NCBI RefSeq assembly: GCF_000024005.1
Contig: NC_013132.1
Coordinates: 124,001 to 188,000, forward strand
Length of the DNA: 64,000 nt
Direction of reading: 5' to 3'
From: Chitinophaga pinensis DSM 2588
GTDB taxonomy: Bacteria > Bacteroidota > Bacteroidia > Chitinophagales > Chitinophagaceae
Shown here one piece after another: positions 16,841-26,964 of the stretch (position 1 is the first letter of the stretch; every line of letters begins with the position of its first letter). The notes under the pieces were generated by a model. It worked only from the letters and a program-made list of their open reading frames with translations. It did no database searches and was not told where the DNA came from. The position numbers and the translations under genes are program-made.

Positions 16841-18895
16841 CTACGCAGTTTTATTTACTAATTTCAGTAAGCCGGGAATCGTTTCCCTATTATGTTGTGG
16901 TTTAAATATTACGATGACGCTTACGCCATCTTTGTTTGTCATGGATAGATGACCTTCCAGTTGTTCTGTCAGGGTTTCCATTAATGTAATTCCCATAGAT
17001 GCACGCTTCCGTATCTCAAAATCAGCCGGTAGTCCTGTACCATTATCCTTTACAGACAGCAGCAGATAATTTTCCGCCACATAATTGAGCACCACAGTGA
17101 TGACGCCTTTTCGTCCTTCGGGGAAAGCGTACTTGCAGGCGTTTGTGATGGCTTCGTTCAGGATTAATCCGACAGGCACCGCCTGATATACTTCGAGGTA
17201 TACGTTTGTGAGATGCAAATCAAATGAAATCTGATGTAATCCGTCGAAACTGTCTCTAAAATATGCAACAAGTTCCCGGATATATATATCCATATCCAGT
17301 TCTGCTGCATTATCTTCCTGATATAATTTCTGATGAATCAGGGAGACGGCCTGCATACAGTGCCGGCTTTCCCGGATTGCAGCCCGCGCTGACTGATCAT
17401 CTACATTGGCTGCCTGTGTATTTAACAGACGTACAATGATCTGAAGATTATCTTTCGCCCGGTGATGTATTTCCCGGATCAGCCATTCTTTTTCTGCCAC
17501 CAGTTTCCGCTGCCGGTTGACCAATACATTCAGTGACTGATGCTGCTGATTAATCTCCCGTTGTTGCAAAGTTAAGTCACGATTGAGACGTTGTTTCAGC
17601 TGATAACGGTTATATCCCAACACCAGCATCAGCACCAGCATAGCCGTACCGCCGATAATCATATTCCCTTCCAGACGTGCACGTTCCAACGCAGACTGCT
17701 GCAACAGCCCTTCCCTTGTCAGCAGCTGAATGCTTTTTTCCTTCAGCTGCAGATCATGGTCTTTACGTTCCGTCTCATACTGCAGTTGCAATTGCGCGAT
17801 CTGGTGACTTTTTTCTTCTCCATAGAGAGAATCCTGCAATAGTTTATATTGCTTGTAATAGTCAATGGCAGCCGGGAAATTACCTAGTGCAGAATCTGCG
17901 CGGAAAAGATACGCGTAATCGTTCAACAGTTCATAAGCATATCCGCCACGCCGGCAATATTCTTCGTAGGCGCGCGCATAATACCGCAAAGACGTATAAT
18001 CGCCTATCGCCTGATAATAGTTCAATAGTGCTACATATACGACGTCCTGTATATAATTATAGCGATCAAACTTACTGGATAAGTTCAGCAGTTTTTTCAC
18101 ATATACATCTGCTTCATCGTATCGTACAAGACTGACATAACTGATGCATAATCCTGCCGCGAAAGTGATCCTGTCCTCATCATAAGTAAGCGGATATCTT
18201 TTCTCTGTGGATGTCAGTATATCAATCGCTAATCCGGATTGACCCAGCCGCCAGTAGGTACTGCCTATATTCGGGACCAGCGTCAATATGGATGCAGTAT
18301 CCTTCCACTTATATGCAATACTCAATGATTTGTTGAAATATATCAACGCCTTGTGATACTCCGCCAGGTGGTATAAAGTCAGCCCAAGCCTGTTGTAGAT
18401 AGTACATAACTGCAAACTGGAATCCTGTTGTGCTTCTGCTGTGCGGACGGCCAGAAAACCATACTTCAATGCCACATCGTAATGCGCCTTTTGCCCATTT
18501 ACATTTCCCAAAAGATCATAGATGCCCTGCAAAGCGGTATACCCTATTTCCTGATAGATAGCAAGGGCTGCTAACAATTCTGTTTCAGCCGGCACCAGTG
18601 CTCCCTGGTGATTATGACAATCTCCCAGGATCTGTAATGCGTCTGCTTCCTTCCGGCGGTTTAGCGACTTACGGTAAAGCCGGACAGCCTGCTCATAACA
18701 GCCAATACGCTGCGCCAGTTCTTTCTCTGAATAGATGTTATAGTCCAGCGCCACTTTCATCCAGGCGTCTGCTATACCCTCGGTAACAGGATAGTGCACT
18801 GGTTCAGGCAGTGAAAATAGCGACAAGGTATTTTGTTGTGCGGATGTATGATCCGTCCAGATGCAAAACAGTACACAACAGCACCAGCGTAGCAT
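16841..18895 (-). CDS. TPR-containing HisKA_2 sensor histidine kinase (1 of 3 paralogs)
   Basis: From the ATG at 18895 (684 aa) a Cys-rich signal peptide is followed by a TPR array (about 40-400), a coiled coil, one membrane span (MIIGGTAMLVLMLVLGYNRY), a second coiled coil and the catalytic core. The core has the HisKA_2 box EIHHRAKDNLQ and HATPase_c motifs LNEAITNACKYAF and SVKDNGTGLP. An ATG at 18937 would add 14 residues without a better signal peptide. The periplasmic TPR domain probably senses a protein or peptide partner. The gene is coupled to the sigma-54 regulator and is the last of three paralogs. In the H box, Ala and Asp replace the Val and Asn of its sisters (HHRAKDN versus HHRVKNN), so this copy has diverged. 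Confidence 0.9.
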   Translation of the reverse strand: MLRWCCCVLFCIWTDHTSAQQNTLSLFSLPEPVHYPVTEGIADAWMKVALDYNIYSEKELAQRIGCYEQAVRLYRKSLNRRKEADALQILGDCHNHQGALVPAETELLAALAIYQEIGYTALQGIYDLLGNVNGQKAHYDVALKYGFLAVRTAEAQQDSSLQLCTIYNRLGLTLYHLAEYHKALIYFNKSLSIAYKWKDTASILTLVPNIGSTYWRLGQSGLAIDILTSTEKRYPLTYDEDRITFAAGLCISYVSLVRYDEADVYVKKLLNLSSKFDRYNYIQDVVYVALLNYYQAIGDYTSLRYYARAYEEYCRRGGYAYELLNDYAYLFRADSALGNFPAAIDYYKQYKLLQDSLYGEEKSHQIAQLQLQYETERKDHDLQLKEKSIQLLTREGLLQQSALERARLEGNMIIGGTAMLVLMLVLGYNRYQLKQRLNRDLTLQQREINQQHQSLNVLVNRQRKLVAEKEWLIREIHHRAKDNLQIIVRLLNTQAANVDDQSARAAIRESRHCMQAVSLIHQKLYQEDNAAELDMDIYIRELVAYFRDSFDGLHQISFDLHLTNVYLEVYQAVPVGLILNEAITNACKYAFPEGRKGVITVVLNYVAENYLLLSVKDNGTGLPADFEIRKRASMGITLMETLTEQLEGHLSMTNKDGVSVIVIFKPQHNRETIPGLLKLVNKTA

Positions 18896-18929
18896 TTTCC
18901 GGTAAAAATTGATATAGTCCCCCATGGTG

Positions 18930-19163
18930 TCAGGCATAGTCTGAGATTTCCTGCTCCAGTACTCCCGATCCGGTAAAAGCTTGTTTCTCCTGGTATGTAA
19001 AGTTGACTGTAATTATTACACCGATCCTGCTCTCTATGTTCAATATCCCTTGCAAATGTTTCCATGAAGTACGTATCAAGTCCACCTTTTCTCCGGCAGA
19101 CAGCCCTATGCTGTTCCGGACAACATATGGCAATAAATATCCTGCAACGCTGTAGGGAAGCAT
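18930..19163 (-). pseudogene. C-terminal remnant of a fourth TPR-HisKA_2 kinase
   Basis: This 77-codon frame ends with a HATPase_c tail. Its NSIGL...HLQGILNIESRIGVIITVNF segment aligns with SMGL...QLDGALDIQSENGVVITVNF at the end of the kinase at 19343-21667. Nothing upstream supplies the rest of the domain. It lies between paralogs 1 and 2 and overlaps the extended start of paralog 1 by a few bases. It is most simply read as the stump of a deleted duplicate. Confidence 0.7.
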
Positions 19164-19342
19164 CTGAATTTTACTTTTAATGTTGTTTTCTTGTTACGCT
19201 AAGGATCGGTTTGTCAGCAATTGTTATTTCTCAAGAAATGGCTGTTGGCTTAATTGTATGATTGACAGCTGAAAATACGATATTTTTTTAAGACCGTATA
19301 GACCACCAATAACATAGGGATAAATCATCATTTAAGATAATT

Positions 19343-21667
19343 TTAAGACATGATCCCGTAGGAGGACGTCAGTGTTGATTCCGCTGTTTCTTCTGTTGAT
19401 TCAGGCTCCTGATACCTGAAGTTGACTGTTATTACCACACCATTTTCACTCTGGATATCCAGGGCGCCATCCAGTTGTTCACTCAGGGTGTGCATCAGCA
19501 TCAGTCCCATTGATTTTCCGACACCTGTGACAGCATTCATCGCAAATCCTTTACCGTTATCTGCTATCACCAGTGTAAGCTGATTCAGTCCGGTAAATTT
19601 CAGGGAAATCAATATAGTACCATTATCAGTAAATGCGTATTTGATCGCATTGGTAATCGCTTCATTCAGAATCAGTCCGATAGGCACCGCCTGCGACACA
19701 TCCAGCTTTACAGGGGCTATCTGCATATCAAACCGGATCCTGCTGGCGCCTGTAAAGCCATCCTGCAGGAAATGGATCAGTTCGTGAATATAGACGTTGA
19801 TATCGATCAGGGCCATATTTTCTGACTGATAGAGTTTATGGTGAATCAGGGAAATCGCCTGCATCCGAAAACGGCTCTCCCTGATCGCATTCAGGGCGTC
19901 TTTGTCATCCAGGAAAGCCGCCTGTGTATTCAACAGGCTCATAACAATCTGGAGGTTATTCTTTACCCGGTGATGAATCTCTTTTACTAACCATTCCTTT
20001 TCTTCCAGCAGTTTATGTTGTGAGGAGATCAGCGCCTGCAGGGAGAGATTCTGCTGATTAATTTCATCCTGCTGTACCTTGAGCTGACGGTTACTACGTA
20101 GTCGCAGCTGGTAACGGTTATACCCCAGCAAAAGGACGATGATCAGCATGACTGCCCCCAGAATGATCACATTCCGGGTGAATCTGGCCCTTCTTAATTC
20201 TGCTTTTTGCAGCTGACTGTCTCTGGTCAGCAATTCTATACTTTTCTGTTTTAGCTGCAGGGCCTGGTCTTTCTTTTCAGTATCGAACTTTACCTGTAGC
20301 TGGTTAAGCTGACTGGTTTTCCTGACACTGAACAACGAATCGCTATAAAACTTATACAACTGAAAATGCCGGATAGCAGCAGCTAAATCTCCTCTGGCAG
20401 AATCTGCTTTGTACCACAAACGATAGTTTCTTACCTCCGGGCCCAGCATGTTATATTTCTTTGTGATATAACCTACTTCTTCACATTCGCGGATCGTCTT
20501 TTCATATTGTTTTGACACATAATAGAAGGTCGCAGTAGCAGTCAGCAGGTGAAATCTCCCTATATCGTTCCGGTCCATAGTTTTCTCTGTTTCAACGATC
20601 CTGGCGATATAAGGGCGTGCTGCGTCCGCTTTGTCCTCTGCCAGATATGCGTGTACCATGGCTACCTCCAGCAATATTTTAGGCCGGGCCCCTGCCGGAG
20701 GGAAAAAGCGCTCTTCCCGCTTCAATACACGTAAGGCGGCAACACCGTTTTTAAGGCGGATATAGGAGTTGGCAAGATTACCGGTGATATATTGCATGGA
20801 GGCAGTATCCTTCAGTTTTTCAGCAATCGTAAATGCTTTATTGTAAGCATCGACTGACTGTTCAAAAGTCTCCATCTCATAGTACATCATACCCAGACCA
20901 TTATAGGCCGTAGACAGCGACTGTGTCGTATCACCAACTGCTTCTATGTCTTTAATGGCCCGCAGCTGGTAGTCAAGGGCCGTGCTTAACTCGCCGGTCG
21001 ATCTGTATGCCAGTCCGAGGAGATCATATACAGCACCCAGATGGGTATAACCGATCTTCTTATATACTACTTCTGCCTGGTGCAAGAGGTCAATCGCTCT
21101 GTACATATCCGGGATACCGATTACATAGTCGGCCAGTAAGGTAAGTGTCTCTGCCTGTTTCTTGTGATTACCTGTTTTTTCATACAGTTTAACCGCCATT
21201 TCCTGATCATGTATGGCTTCCGGTAAGTTTTCTGCATCCTCATAAGAAATGTATCTTGACAATTCGACATATGCATCTCCCTGGTATTCATCCTGGCCGG
21301 CACGTTGAAATAGCTTTTGCGCCTTCCGGGCATATTCATTCCCTCTTGTCTGTTCTCCTTTTTCCCTGAATATCTTGGAATAGATCATACAGGCCTGTCC
21401 CTGCCAGCCGTCATTTTGCTGTTTTATACCGGCATTGAGTATCTTATTAGCGCATAGAATGCTGCTATCTAAATCTTTTGGCAATATGCCGGGTCTGTTA
21501 ATGTATTGTTCTCCCCAGGTAAAAAGCTGTTTAATATCCTTTTCGTCCGGCTTTTCCTTCATCAGCAAGACGCTGAGCTGTTTATCCTGTAGTGGCGTCT
21601 TATCCTGTGCAACACATTGCAAAACACCTATTGTTACTAAACAGATAAGCAATAGTAACCTGTTCAT
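19343..21667 (-). CDS. TPR-containing HisKA_2 sensor histidine kinase (2 of 3 paralogs)
   Basis: The ATG at 21667 gives 774 aa with a clear signal peptide (MNRLLLLICLVTIGVLQCVA); the longer frame to 21796 has no such start and is rejected. TPR repeats cover about 60-440, for example LGLAYRSTGELSTALDYQLR and NGLGMMYYEMETFEQSVDAY. A coiled coil, one transmembrane helix (VIILGAVMLIIVLLLGYNRY) and another coiled coil lead to HisKA_2 with H565-H566 in EIHHRVKNNLQ, then HATPase_c (LNEAITNAIKYAF, IADNGKGF). It keeps all catalytic motifs. It probably phosphorylates the regulator at 15394 or an unlinked one. Confidence 0.92.
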   Translation of the reverse strand: MNRLLLLICLVTIGVLQCVAQDKTPLQDKQLSVLLMKEKPDEKDIKQLFTWGEQYINRPGILPKDLDSSILCANKILNAGIKQQNDGWQGQACMIYSKIFREKGEQTRGNEYARKAQKLFQRAGQDEYQGDAYVELSRYISYEDAENLPEAIHDQEMAVKLYEKTGNHKKQAETLTLLADYVIGIPDMYRAIDLLHQAEVVYKKIGYTHLGAVYDLLGLAYRSTGELSTALDYQLRAIKDIEAVGDTTQSLSTAYNGLGMMYYEMETFEQSVDAYNKAFTIAEKLKDTASMQYITGNLANSYIRLKNGVAALRVLKREERFFPPAGARPKILLEVAMVHAYLAEDKADAARPYIARIVETEKTMDRNDIGRFHLLTATATFYYVSKQYEKTIRECEEVGYITKKYNMLGPEVRNYRLWYKADSARGDLAAAIRHFQLYKFYSDSLFSVRKTSQLNQLQVKFDTEKKDQALQLKQKSIELLTRDSQLQKAELRRARFTRNVIILGAVMLIIVLLLGYNRYQLRLRSNRQLKVQQDEINQQNLSLQALISSQHKLLEEKEWLVKEIHHRVKNNLQIVMSLLNTQAAFLDDKDALNAIRESRFRMQAISLIHHKLYQSENMALIDINVYIHELIHFLQDGFTGASRIRFDMQIAPVKLDVSQAVPIGLILNEAITNAIKYAFTDNGTILISLKFTGLNQLTLVIADNGKGFAMNAVTGVGKSMGLMLMHTLSEQLDGALDIQSENGVVITVNFRYQEPESTEETAESTLTSSYGIMS

Positions 21668-21859
21668 AAATCGTTTTTTAGTACATCTGTTTCCACTGAC
21701 AGACCCCATGCTGTCTGTACAGCAATTTATTTTCCTGTTTATCGGTATTTGCTCATTGTAGGTCCCGCCAGGAATGTGGCTTTTAAAATATGGCATAGTA
21801 GGTTGAGACCGCGTGAAAGTACATAATTTTCAGGTATCTGTCAATGCCTGTAGGGTTAA

Positions 21860-24133
21860 TCAGCTCTTTTGCTGTTTAAACGACACTTGTACAGACACTC
21901 CTGGCGCTTCTTTTATCTCAAGTATTCCTTCCAGTTGTTCTGTTAATGTCTCTATGAGACGGATACCCATTGTTCCATGTGAATAGACGTCAAAGCCGGC
22001 AGGAAAACCATGTCCGCTGTCAGCTACACGTAATAATAATTGTGCTTCCTCTGTGTATTGGAGTGAGACATAGATGATGCCGTTCTCATTTTTTGGGAAA
22101 GCGTATTTGATAGCGTTGGTCAGTGCCTCATTCAGTATCAGGGATACGGGTACGGCCTGGGATACATCCAGTTTTACCGGGGCGATATTGATATCGAAAT
22201 AGAGCTGTTGTAAGCCGCCGAAATTGTCTTTCAGACCAGCTATCAGTTCACGGGTATAATTCTGCATATCGATCAGGGCCATGTTGGCAGACAGATATAA
22301 TTTCTGATGGATCAGTGAAATAGCCTGCATCCGATACCGGCTTTCACTGATGGCTTCCAGTGCATCGCTGTTATGGAGGTAGGCTGCCTGTGTGTTTAGC
22401 AGACTCATTACTATCTGCAGGTTGTTCCTCACCCGGTGATGTATTTCCTTTACCAGCCATTCTTTTTCTTCCAGCAACTTTTCCTGTACGTCTATCAGCC
22501 CTTGTAAGGACTGATTCTGCAAATAGATCTCCTCCTGTTTTTGCTGCAACCGTTTGTTACTGGCCTGCTTCAGCTGATAGCGGTTGTAACTTAATATCAA
22601 CAGTAGCAACAACATGACAGCGCCAAAGATGATAATGTTGCGGGTCAGACGGGCTTCTTTCAAAGCAGCTCTTTGTAACAGGCCCTGTCGGGTCAGCAAT
22701 TCTATATTCTGCTGCTTCAGTGTGATATCCTTATTCTTCTGGTCAAAGTCGTACTGTACCTGTAATCTGGCGATTTCACCTGCTTTGGAGATTCTGAACA
22801 GGGAATCGTTGAGTACCTTATAGTCTTTATAATGCCGGATCGCCGCCGGATAATTTCCCAAAGCGGAATCAGCCCGGAACCATTGCAGATAGTTGTGGGA
22901 CAGTCCATTTAACTGACCGATCTGCTTACAGACTTCTGCCTGTAACGCACAAAATCCCGCAGCTTTTTCAAATTGCTTTGCATGTATATAATACATTACC
23001 AGGGACGAATAGATCATAGTCTGATAATAATTATACTTTGACATGTTTGCGGAAGTGGTCAGCAAACCAGGTACAAAAGCAGCAGCCTTATCCAGCTGTT
23101 GCAACTGTACATAACACCTGATCAGGTTTGTAGAGATCCAGATACGATCTTTCTGAACGGGTTCTTTATATAATTCGACAATTCTGTTCAGGAGTTCCAG
23201 TGCTTTTGCCGGCTGATTATCTCTCAGGTAAATGGTAATAAAATTCGTACTTACGGTAAGAATAGCGGTCGTATCCTTATAGTGATTGGCTATTTTCAGC
23301 GATCGCTCTGCGAAGTCCAGTGCATGTTGATAGTCGCCCAGTTCGTATAGGGTAACACTGAGCCGGTTCAGGATCGTACATAACTGCAGTGAACTGTCTT
23401 TTTGTTCTTCAGCGGTTTTCAGGGCCAGCAAACCATAGGTCAATCCCTGGCTATAATCTCCTTTTCCGGTGGCAATTGTGCCCAATAGGTCATAGATGCC
23501 TTGTAAGTCTTTACGTCCTGTTTTCTTATACAGGGTAAGTGTTTTATTGAGATATTGCAGTGCTTCGTCGTATTTCCCCCAGCAATGATAACAGTCACCT
23601 GTCATTTTACAGGCATAGGCTTCTTCGGCTGTGTTGCCGGCTATTTTATACTGAATAGCGGCACTTTCATATAAGTGTATCTTTTCCTTGAGTTCAGCTT
23701 CTACATCTATGCTATAGTAATGACCTGTTTCCATGAGTACGTCTGCCATGTCACCGGGACAATTAAGGGCTGTCAGTATTTGTCTGGCTTTAACGATAGC
23801 GGCTTTGCCCTCGGTATAAAGACCTTTTTCACGATATGCTTTTGCATAGAGGTAATCACTACGGGCTTCCCACCGCGGAATCCGGGTATGTGCATTAAGG
23901 GAGGTGGCCTGTTTCAGATATAGGAAGGCGCTCTCCATATCTTTCTGGCTGTTGCCTGGAAGACGGATATAGGCTTCTGCAATGGCCAGTGACAACCGGA
24001 TCTTTCCGGTATCGGTCGCGCTTTTTTCCAGGGAACGTTGTAATACAGGAATGGATACCCCATATTGCTGCCGGGCCATACCGGGTAGTATGCCCAACAG
24101 TATGAAATGGAGGACCAGCAAAAGCCTGTTCAT
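21860..24133 (-). CDS. TPR-containing HisKA_2 sensor histidine kinase (3 of 3 paralogs)
   Basis: The 757-aa protein is built like its two neighbours: signal peptide (MNRLLLVLHFILLGILPG), periplasmic TPR array, coiled coil, one membrane helix (IIIFGAVMLLLLLILSYNRY), HisKA_2 (EIHHRVRNNLQ) and HATPase_c (LNEALTNAIKYAF, VADSGHGFP). In the N-terminal region it resembles paralog 1 more than paralog 2 (the GIYDLLGTI and LQLCTILNRLSVTLYELGDY segments recur in both). That suggests two rounds of duplication. It is the first gene of the array, separated from paralog 2 by 192 bp that may hold a separate promoter. Confidence 0.92.
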   Translation of the reverse strand: MNRLLLVLHFILLGILPGMARQQYGVSIPVLQRSLEKSATDTGKIRLSLAIAEAYIRLPGNSQKDMESAFLYLKQATSLNAHTRIPRWEARSDYLYAKAYREKGLYTEGKAAIVKARQILTALNCPGDMADVLMETGHYYSIDVEAELKEKIHLYESAAIQYKIAGNTAEEAYACKMTGDCYHCWGKYDEALQYLNKTLTLYKKTGRKDLQGIYDLLGTIATGKGDYSQGLTYGLLALKTAEEQKDSSLQLCTILNRLSVTLYELGDYQHALDFAERSLKIANHYKDTTAILTVSTNFITIYLRDNQPAKALELLNRIVELYKEPVQKDRIWISTNLIRCYVQLQQLDKAAAFVPGLLTTSANMSKYNYYQTMIYSSLVMYYIHAKQFEKAAGFCALQAEVCKQIGQLNGLSHNYLQWFRADSALGNYPAAIRHYKDYKVLNDSLFRISKAGEIARLQVQYDFDQKNKDITLKQQNIELLTRQGLLQRAALKEARLTRNIIIFGAVMLLLLLILSYNRYQLKQASNKRLQQKQEEIYLQNQSLQGLIDVQEKLLEEKEWLVKEIHHRVRNNLQIVMSLLNTQAAYLHNSDALEAISESRYRMQAISLIHQKLYLSANMALIDMQNYTRELIAGLKDNFGGLQQLYFDINIAPVKLDVSQAVPVSLILNEALTNAIKYAFPKNENGIIYVSLQYTEEAQLLLRVADSGHGFPAGFDVYSHGTMGIRLIETLTEQLEGILEIKEAPGVSVQVSFKQQKS

Positions 24134-24256
24134 AGATCAACGTTTAAATATCTCTCTGCAGCCGGAGGCGAAGTACAATTATCCGACAATGTTTTTAATA
24201 TTTCCCGCCTTTCGATGATATATACAATAGGTTCGATAATAGGGCAATTGACATAT

Positions 24257-24673
24257 TTATTTCACTTTCAGCCATTCTTCTAATACCTCGGATTTAAGCA
24301 GTCCGGCATGGAAATCTTTCATCCGGTAATGAGTATCCAGTATGATCCAGGCAGGATAAGACATCCGTTGGAATGCTACGGGATCTAAGATGTCATTAAA
24401 AGCAGCAAAGTCGGCACTTTCGGCATTTACGCTGACAAAATAATACTTTTCGGATAAAAGTTGCTGTAAGGCGGGGGAACGTTTTATCTGTTTTTCCTGG
24501 ATCCTGCAATAGCTGCACCAGGTGGTATACAGTTCAATGACAACAGGACGGGGTTGCAGGGCCATGCTGTCTTTCAGTTGGGCAAAAGTTACCGGCCCAT
24601 GCTGTGCATGAGCCGGTAGGAACAGCACAAGACTGCATATCAGACAGGTGATGGATAATACGGCTGTTTTCAT
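24257..24673 (-). CDS. exported thioredoxin-like protein with CSYC motif
   Basis: The 138-aa protein has a signal peptide (about 1-23, ending in AHA) and a thioredoxin fold. The active site is ELYTTWCSYCRIQEK, of the CxxC type found in exported disulfide reductases; the cis-Pro lies in MSYPAWIIL. It should act in the periplasm on protein disulfides. Its ATG overlaps the stop of the TonB receptor by 4 bp (24670-24673), so the two are translationally coupled. The receptor has a lone CNVC pair in its plug, a plausible substrate; this link is inference. Confidence 0.88.
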   Translation of the reverse strand: MKTAVLSITCLICSLVLFLPAHAQHGPVTFAQLKDSMALQPRPVVIELYTTWCSYCRIQEKQIKRSPALQQLLSEKYYFVSVNAESADFAAFNDILDPVAFQRMSYPAWIILDTHYRMKDFHAGLLKSEVLEEWLKVK

Positions 24674-26952
24674 TGATAGAGATTGTATCGTATGCCCAGA
24701 AATCCTCTGACGCCCTGTAAGGGAGCATAATTATATTCTGTATCAAAAGTATAACCATTCGGATTATTCACAGGGTCGTTCACATATTTATCAAATGGAT
24801 CGAAAGGCCGTATCAGGGCATATTCAGGCACATAATCCAGGAGGTTTTTTACCCCCCCATAAACTTCCCATCCTTTGGCAAACTTCTTTGTTACCTGTAC
24901 GTTTGCCAGCAGGAACCAGGGTGAATAATCAGGTCTGAAGTCATTATGCTGTACCGGTAATCGCATAGGACCATTCCAGTTGCCGGTCAGGTCCAGGCCG
25001 AAGTTGTAAGGGAAACTATATCCGATTGTAAATGTACCAGCCCACTTAGGCGCGTATAACTGCCGGCTTTTCTGCGGGATGCCGGCATCGTCTTCATGTA
25101 CCTGGTAGACATCCAGATAGGTCAGGCCTGCCAGTACTTTCAGGGGGAAAGCGAAAGCTGCGTCCACATTTAAAGAGATTCCCTGGGATACTGCGTGTCC
25201 ACGGAGGTTATCATAAACGATCTTATTGGGATCTACATCAAAATCTCCGTTGATCTTATTGGTGAAATAAGAGTAGAAACCAGTAGCATCCAGGTTGAGG
25301 AACGCATTGTTCATAGGTATCTTCAGTACGTAGTTCAGGTTGGCATTGTAAGACTTCTCCGGCTTCAGGGCTTCCGCGATTACGACCTGGCGGGAACCAG
25401 TCAGCGCGGCATGATCTTCTGTAAACAGGTTCACAACACGAAATCCCGTTCCGAAGCTGGCGCGCAGGGTATTGTCTGTATCAGGCGCCCATTTATAAGC
25501 AATCCTGGGAGAGTGAATACTTCCATTGTATTTATCATGGTCATAGCGGTAGCCTAACAGCAACTTATGTTTATCTGCAAAAGACCATTCGTCCTGGATA
25601 AAAGCACCCGGCAGGGGTGTTTTAGCCGGCATATTTTCTTTTCCATCTTCAGAAAGTGTACCCGGCGTATTATCATCATACCAGGTATAACGATAGGAGG
25701 CGCCTGTCAGCAGATTGTGTTTTTCCCCTAATTGTTTATCCCAGTAGAGTTGTGCAAAGCCTACGTGTTGCGTAGCCATATAGGGTGTTTTCCCATAGTA
25801 GGAGTTCTGTTCATGCCGGTTATAGGAGTACTGCAGCATGATCTTCTCTTTCACAGGCAATTGGTACATACCGATCAGTTCTACTCTTTTGGTATAGATA
25901 CTTTCGCCGTAGATGCTGTCACTGCCACGCCAGGATTTATTCCAGCGCATATCTCCACCCCAGCGATCTTCATATACATATCTGGCGGCAATACTGGCCT
26001 GCCGGTCATCCTTCCGGTGAAAGCCCCATTTATTAAATATAGAGATACGGTTTTGCAGGGTGAGGTCGGTAAAGCCGTCCTTATTATTATCCTTTGGTTG
26101 CTGGTAGTTAAAATAGCTGACACCTATGAGTCCCTGTGCACTACCGGCTTTGATTTTCAGGGCAGCGTCTACATTATATTCCCCCCAGGAGGTGCTATAG
26201 ACATCGGCACTTATCAAGGGCGCCTTCACAGGATTTTTAGTGATCACATTAACGATACCGCCCATGGCTTCAGAGCCATAAAGAGAAGAACCGGGGCCTT
26301 TGACCACTTCGATCCGTTCTACCATACTCATAGGAATGCCGCTCAGTCCATATACCGTGGATAAAGCGCTGACAATGGGCATCCCATCGATCAGGATCAA
26401 CGTGTATGCCCCTTCCATACCGTTGATGTGGATATCGCCGGTATTACAGACGTTACAGTTCAGCTGCGGCCGTACCCCATTCACCATACCGATGGATTCG
26501 AACAGGGAGGGCGAAGGATTTTTCTGGAAATATTTAGGGGTATACACTTCTACCGGCACCGGACTTTCAGCACGGCTGACAGGTTTCAGGGTACCGGTTA
26601 CTACGATGTCGTTGAGTTTGGTAACATCGGCCTGTAAGCGGATCTGGACATTGGCTTTTCCATTGGCAGTCACGGTCACCTTGCGTGTAAAAACAGTATA
26701 TCCTGTTGCGGAAGCTTTCAGGGTATAAGTGCCTGGTTTAAGGTTATTTATATGAAAATACCCAGTTGAATCAGTAGCGGCACCAGCCTTACTTTCTACC
26801 AGAATGACGTTCGCAAGGTATAAAGGCTGCCCATCAGACGACACACTCCCGCTGATAGCGCCGCTAGGCGCAGACGTTTGAGCTGCCGAGGGGAATGCCA
26901 ATAAAACAAGTAATGTTATTTTTAAATACACTAAAGTACAAATACGGATCAT
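24670..26952 (-). CDS. TonB-dependent outer-membrane receptor with a CxxC in the plug
   Basis: The 760-aa receptor has a signal peptide (cleavage near AQT at 24-26), a CarboxypepD_reg-like domain (about 31-108), a plug domain (about 112-240: NDIVVTGT, ILIDGMPIVSALS, VERIEVVKGPGSSLYGSEA) and a 22-strand-type barrel to the C-terminal aromatic residue (YNLYQ). Cys166 and Cys169 in QLNCNVCNTG are the only Cys in the mature protein. The family imports iron complexes, cofactors or metals; the exact ligand cannot be read. Two DtxR-type palindromes overlap its promoter, which points to iron or manganese. The following thioredoxin-like gene overlaps its stop codon. Confidence 0.93.
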   Translation of the reverse strand: MIRICTLVYLKITLLVLLAFPSAAQTSAPSGAISGSVSSDGQPLYLANVILVESKAGAATDSTGYFHINNLKPGTYTLKASATGYTVFTRKVTVTANGKANVQIRLQADVTKLNDIVVTGTLKPVSRAESPVPVEVYTPKYFQKNPSPSLFESIGMVNGVRPQLNCNVCNTGDIHINGMEGAYTLILIDGMPIVSALSTVYGLSGIPMSMVERIEVVKGPGSSLYGSEAMGGIVNVITKNPVKAPLISADVYSTSWGEYNVDAALKIKAGSAQGLIGVSYFNYQQPKDNNKDGFTDLTLQNRISIFNKWGFHRKDDRQASIAARYVYEDRWGGDMRWNKSWRGSDSIYGESIYTKRVELIGMYQLPVKEKIMLQYSYNRHEQNSYYGKTPYMATQHVGFAQLYWDKQLGEKHNLLTGASYRYTWYDDNTPGTLSEDGKENMPAKTPLPGAFIQDEWSFADKHKLLLGYRYDHDKYNGSIHSPRIAYKWAPDTDNTLRASFGTGFRVVNLFTEDHAALTGSRQVVIAEALKPEKSYNANLNYVLKIPMNNAFLNLDATGFYSYFTNKINGDFDVDPNKIVYDNLRGHAVSQGISLNVDAAFAFPLKVLAGLTYLDVYQVHEDDAGIPQKSRQLYAPKWAGTFTIGYSFPYNFGLDLTGNWNGPMRLPVQHNDFRPDYSPWFLLANVQVTKKFAKGWEVYGGVKNLLDYVPEYALIRPFDPFDKYVNDPVNNPNGYTFDTEYNYAPLQGVRGFLGIRYNLYQ

Positions 26953-26964
26953 TTCGTAATATTA

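Noticed and set aside
17677..18135. 152-aa plus-strand frame
   Set aside because: Antisense shadow of the TPR kinase.
25732..26364. 210-aa plus-strand frame
   Set aside because: Antisense shadow of the TonB receptor barrel.
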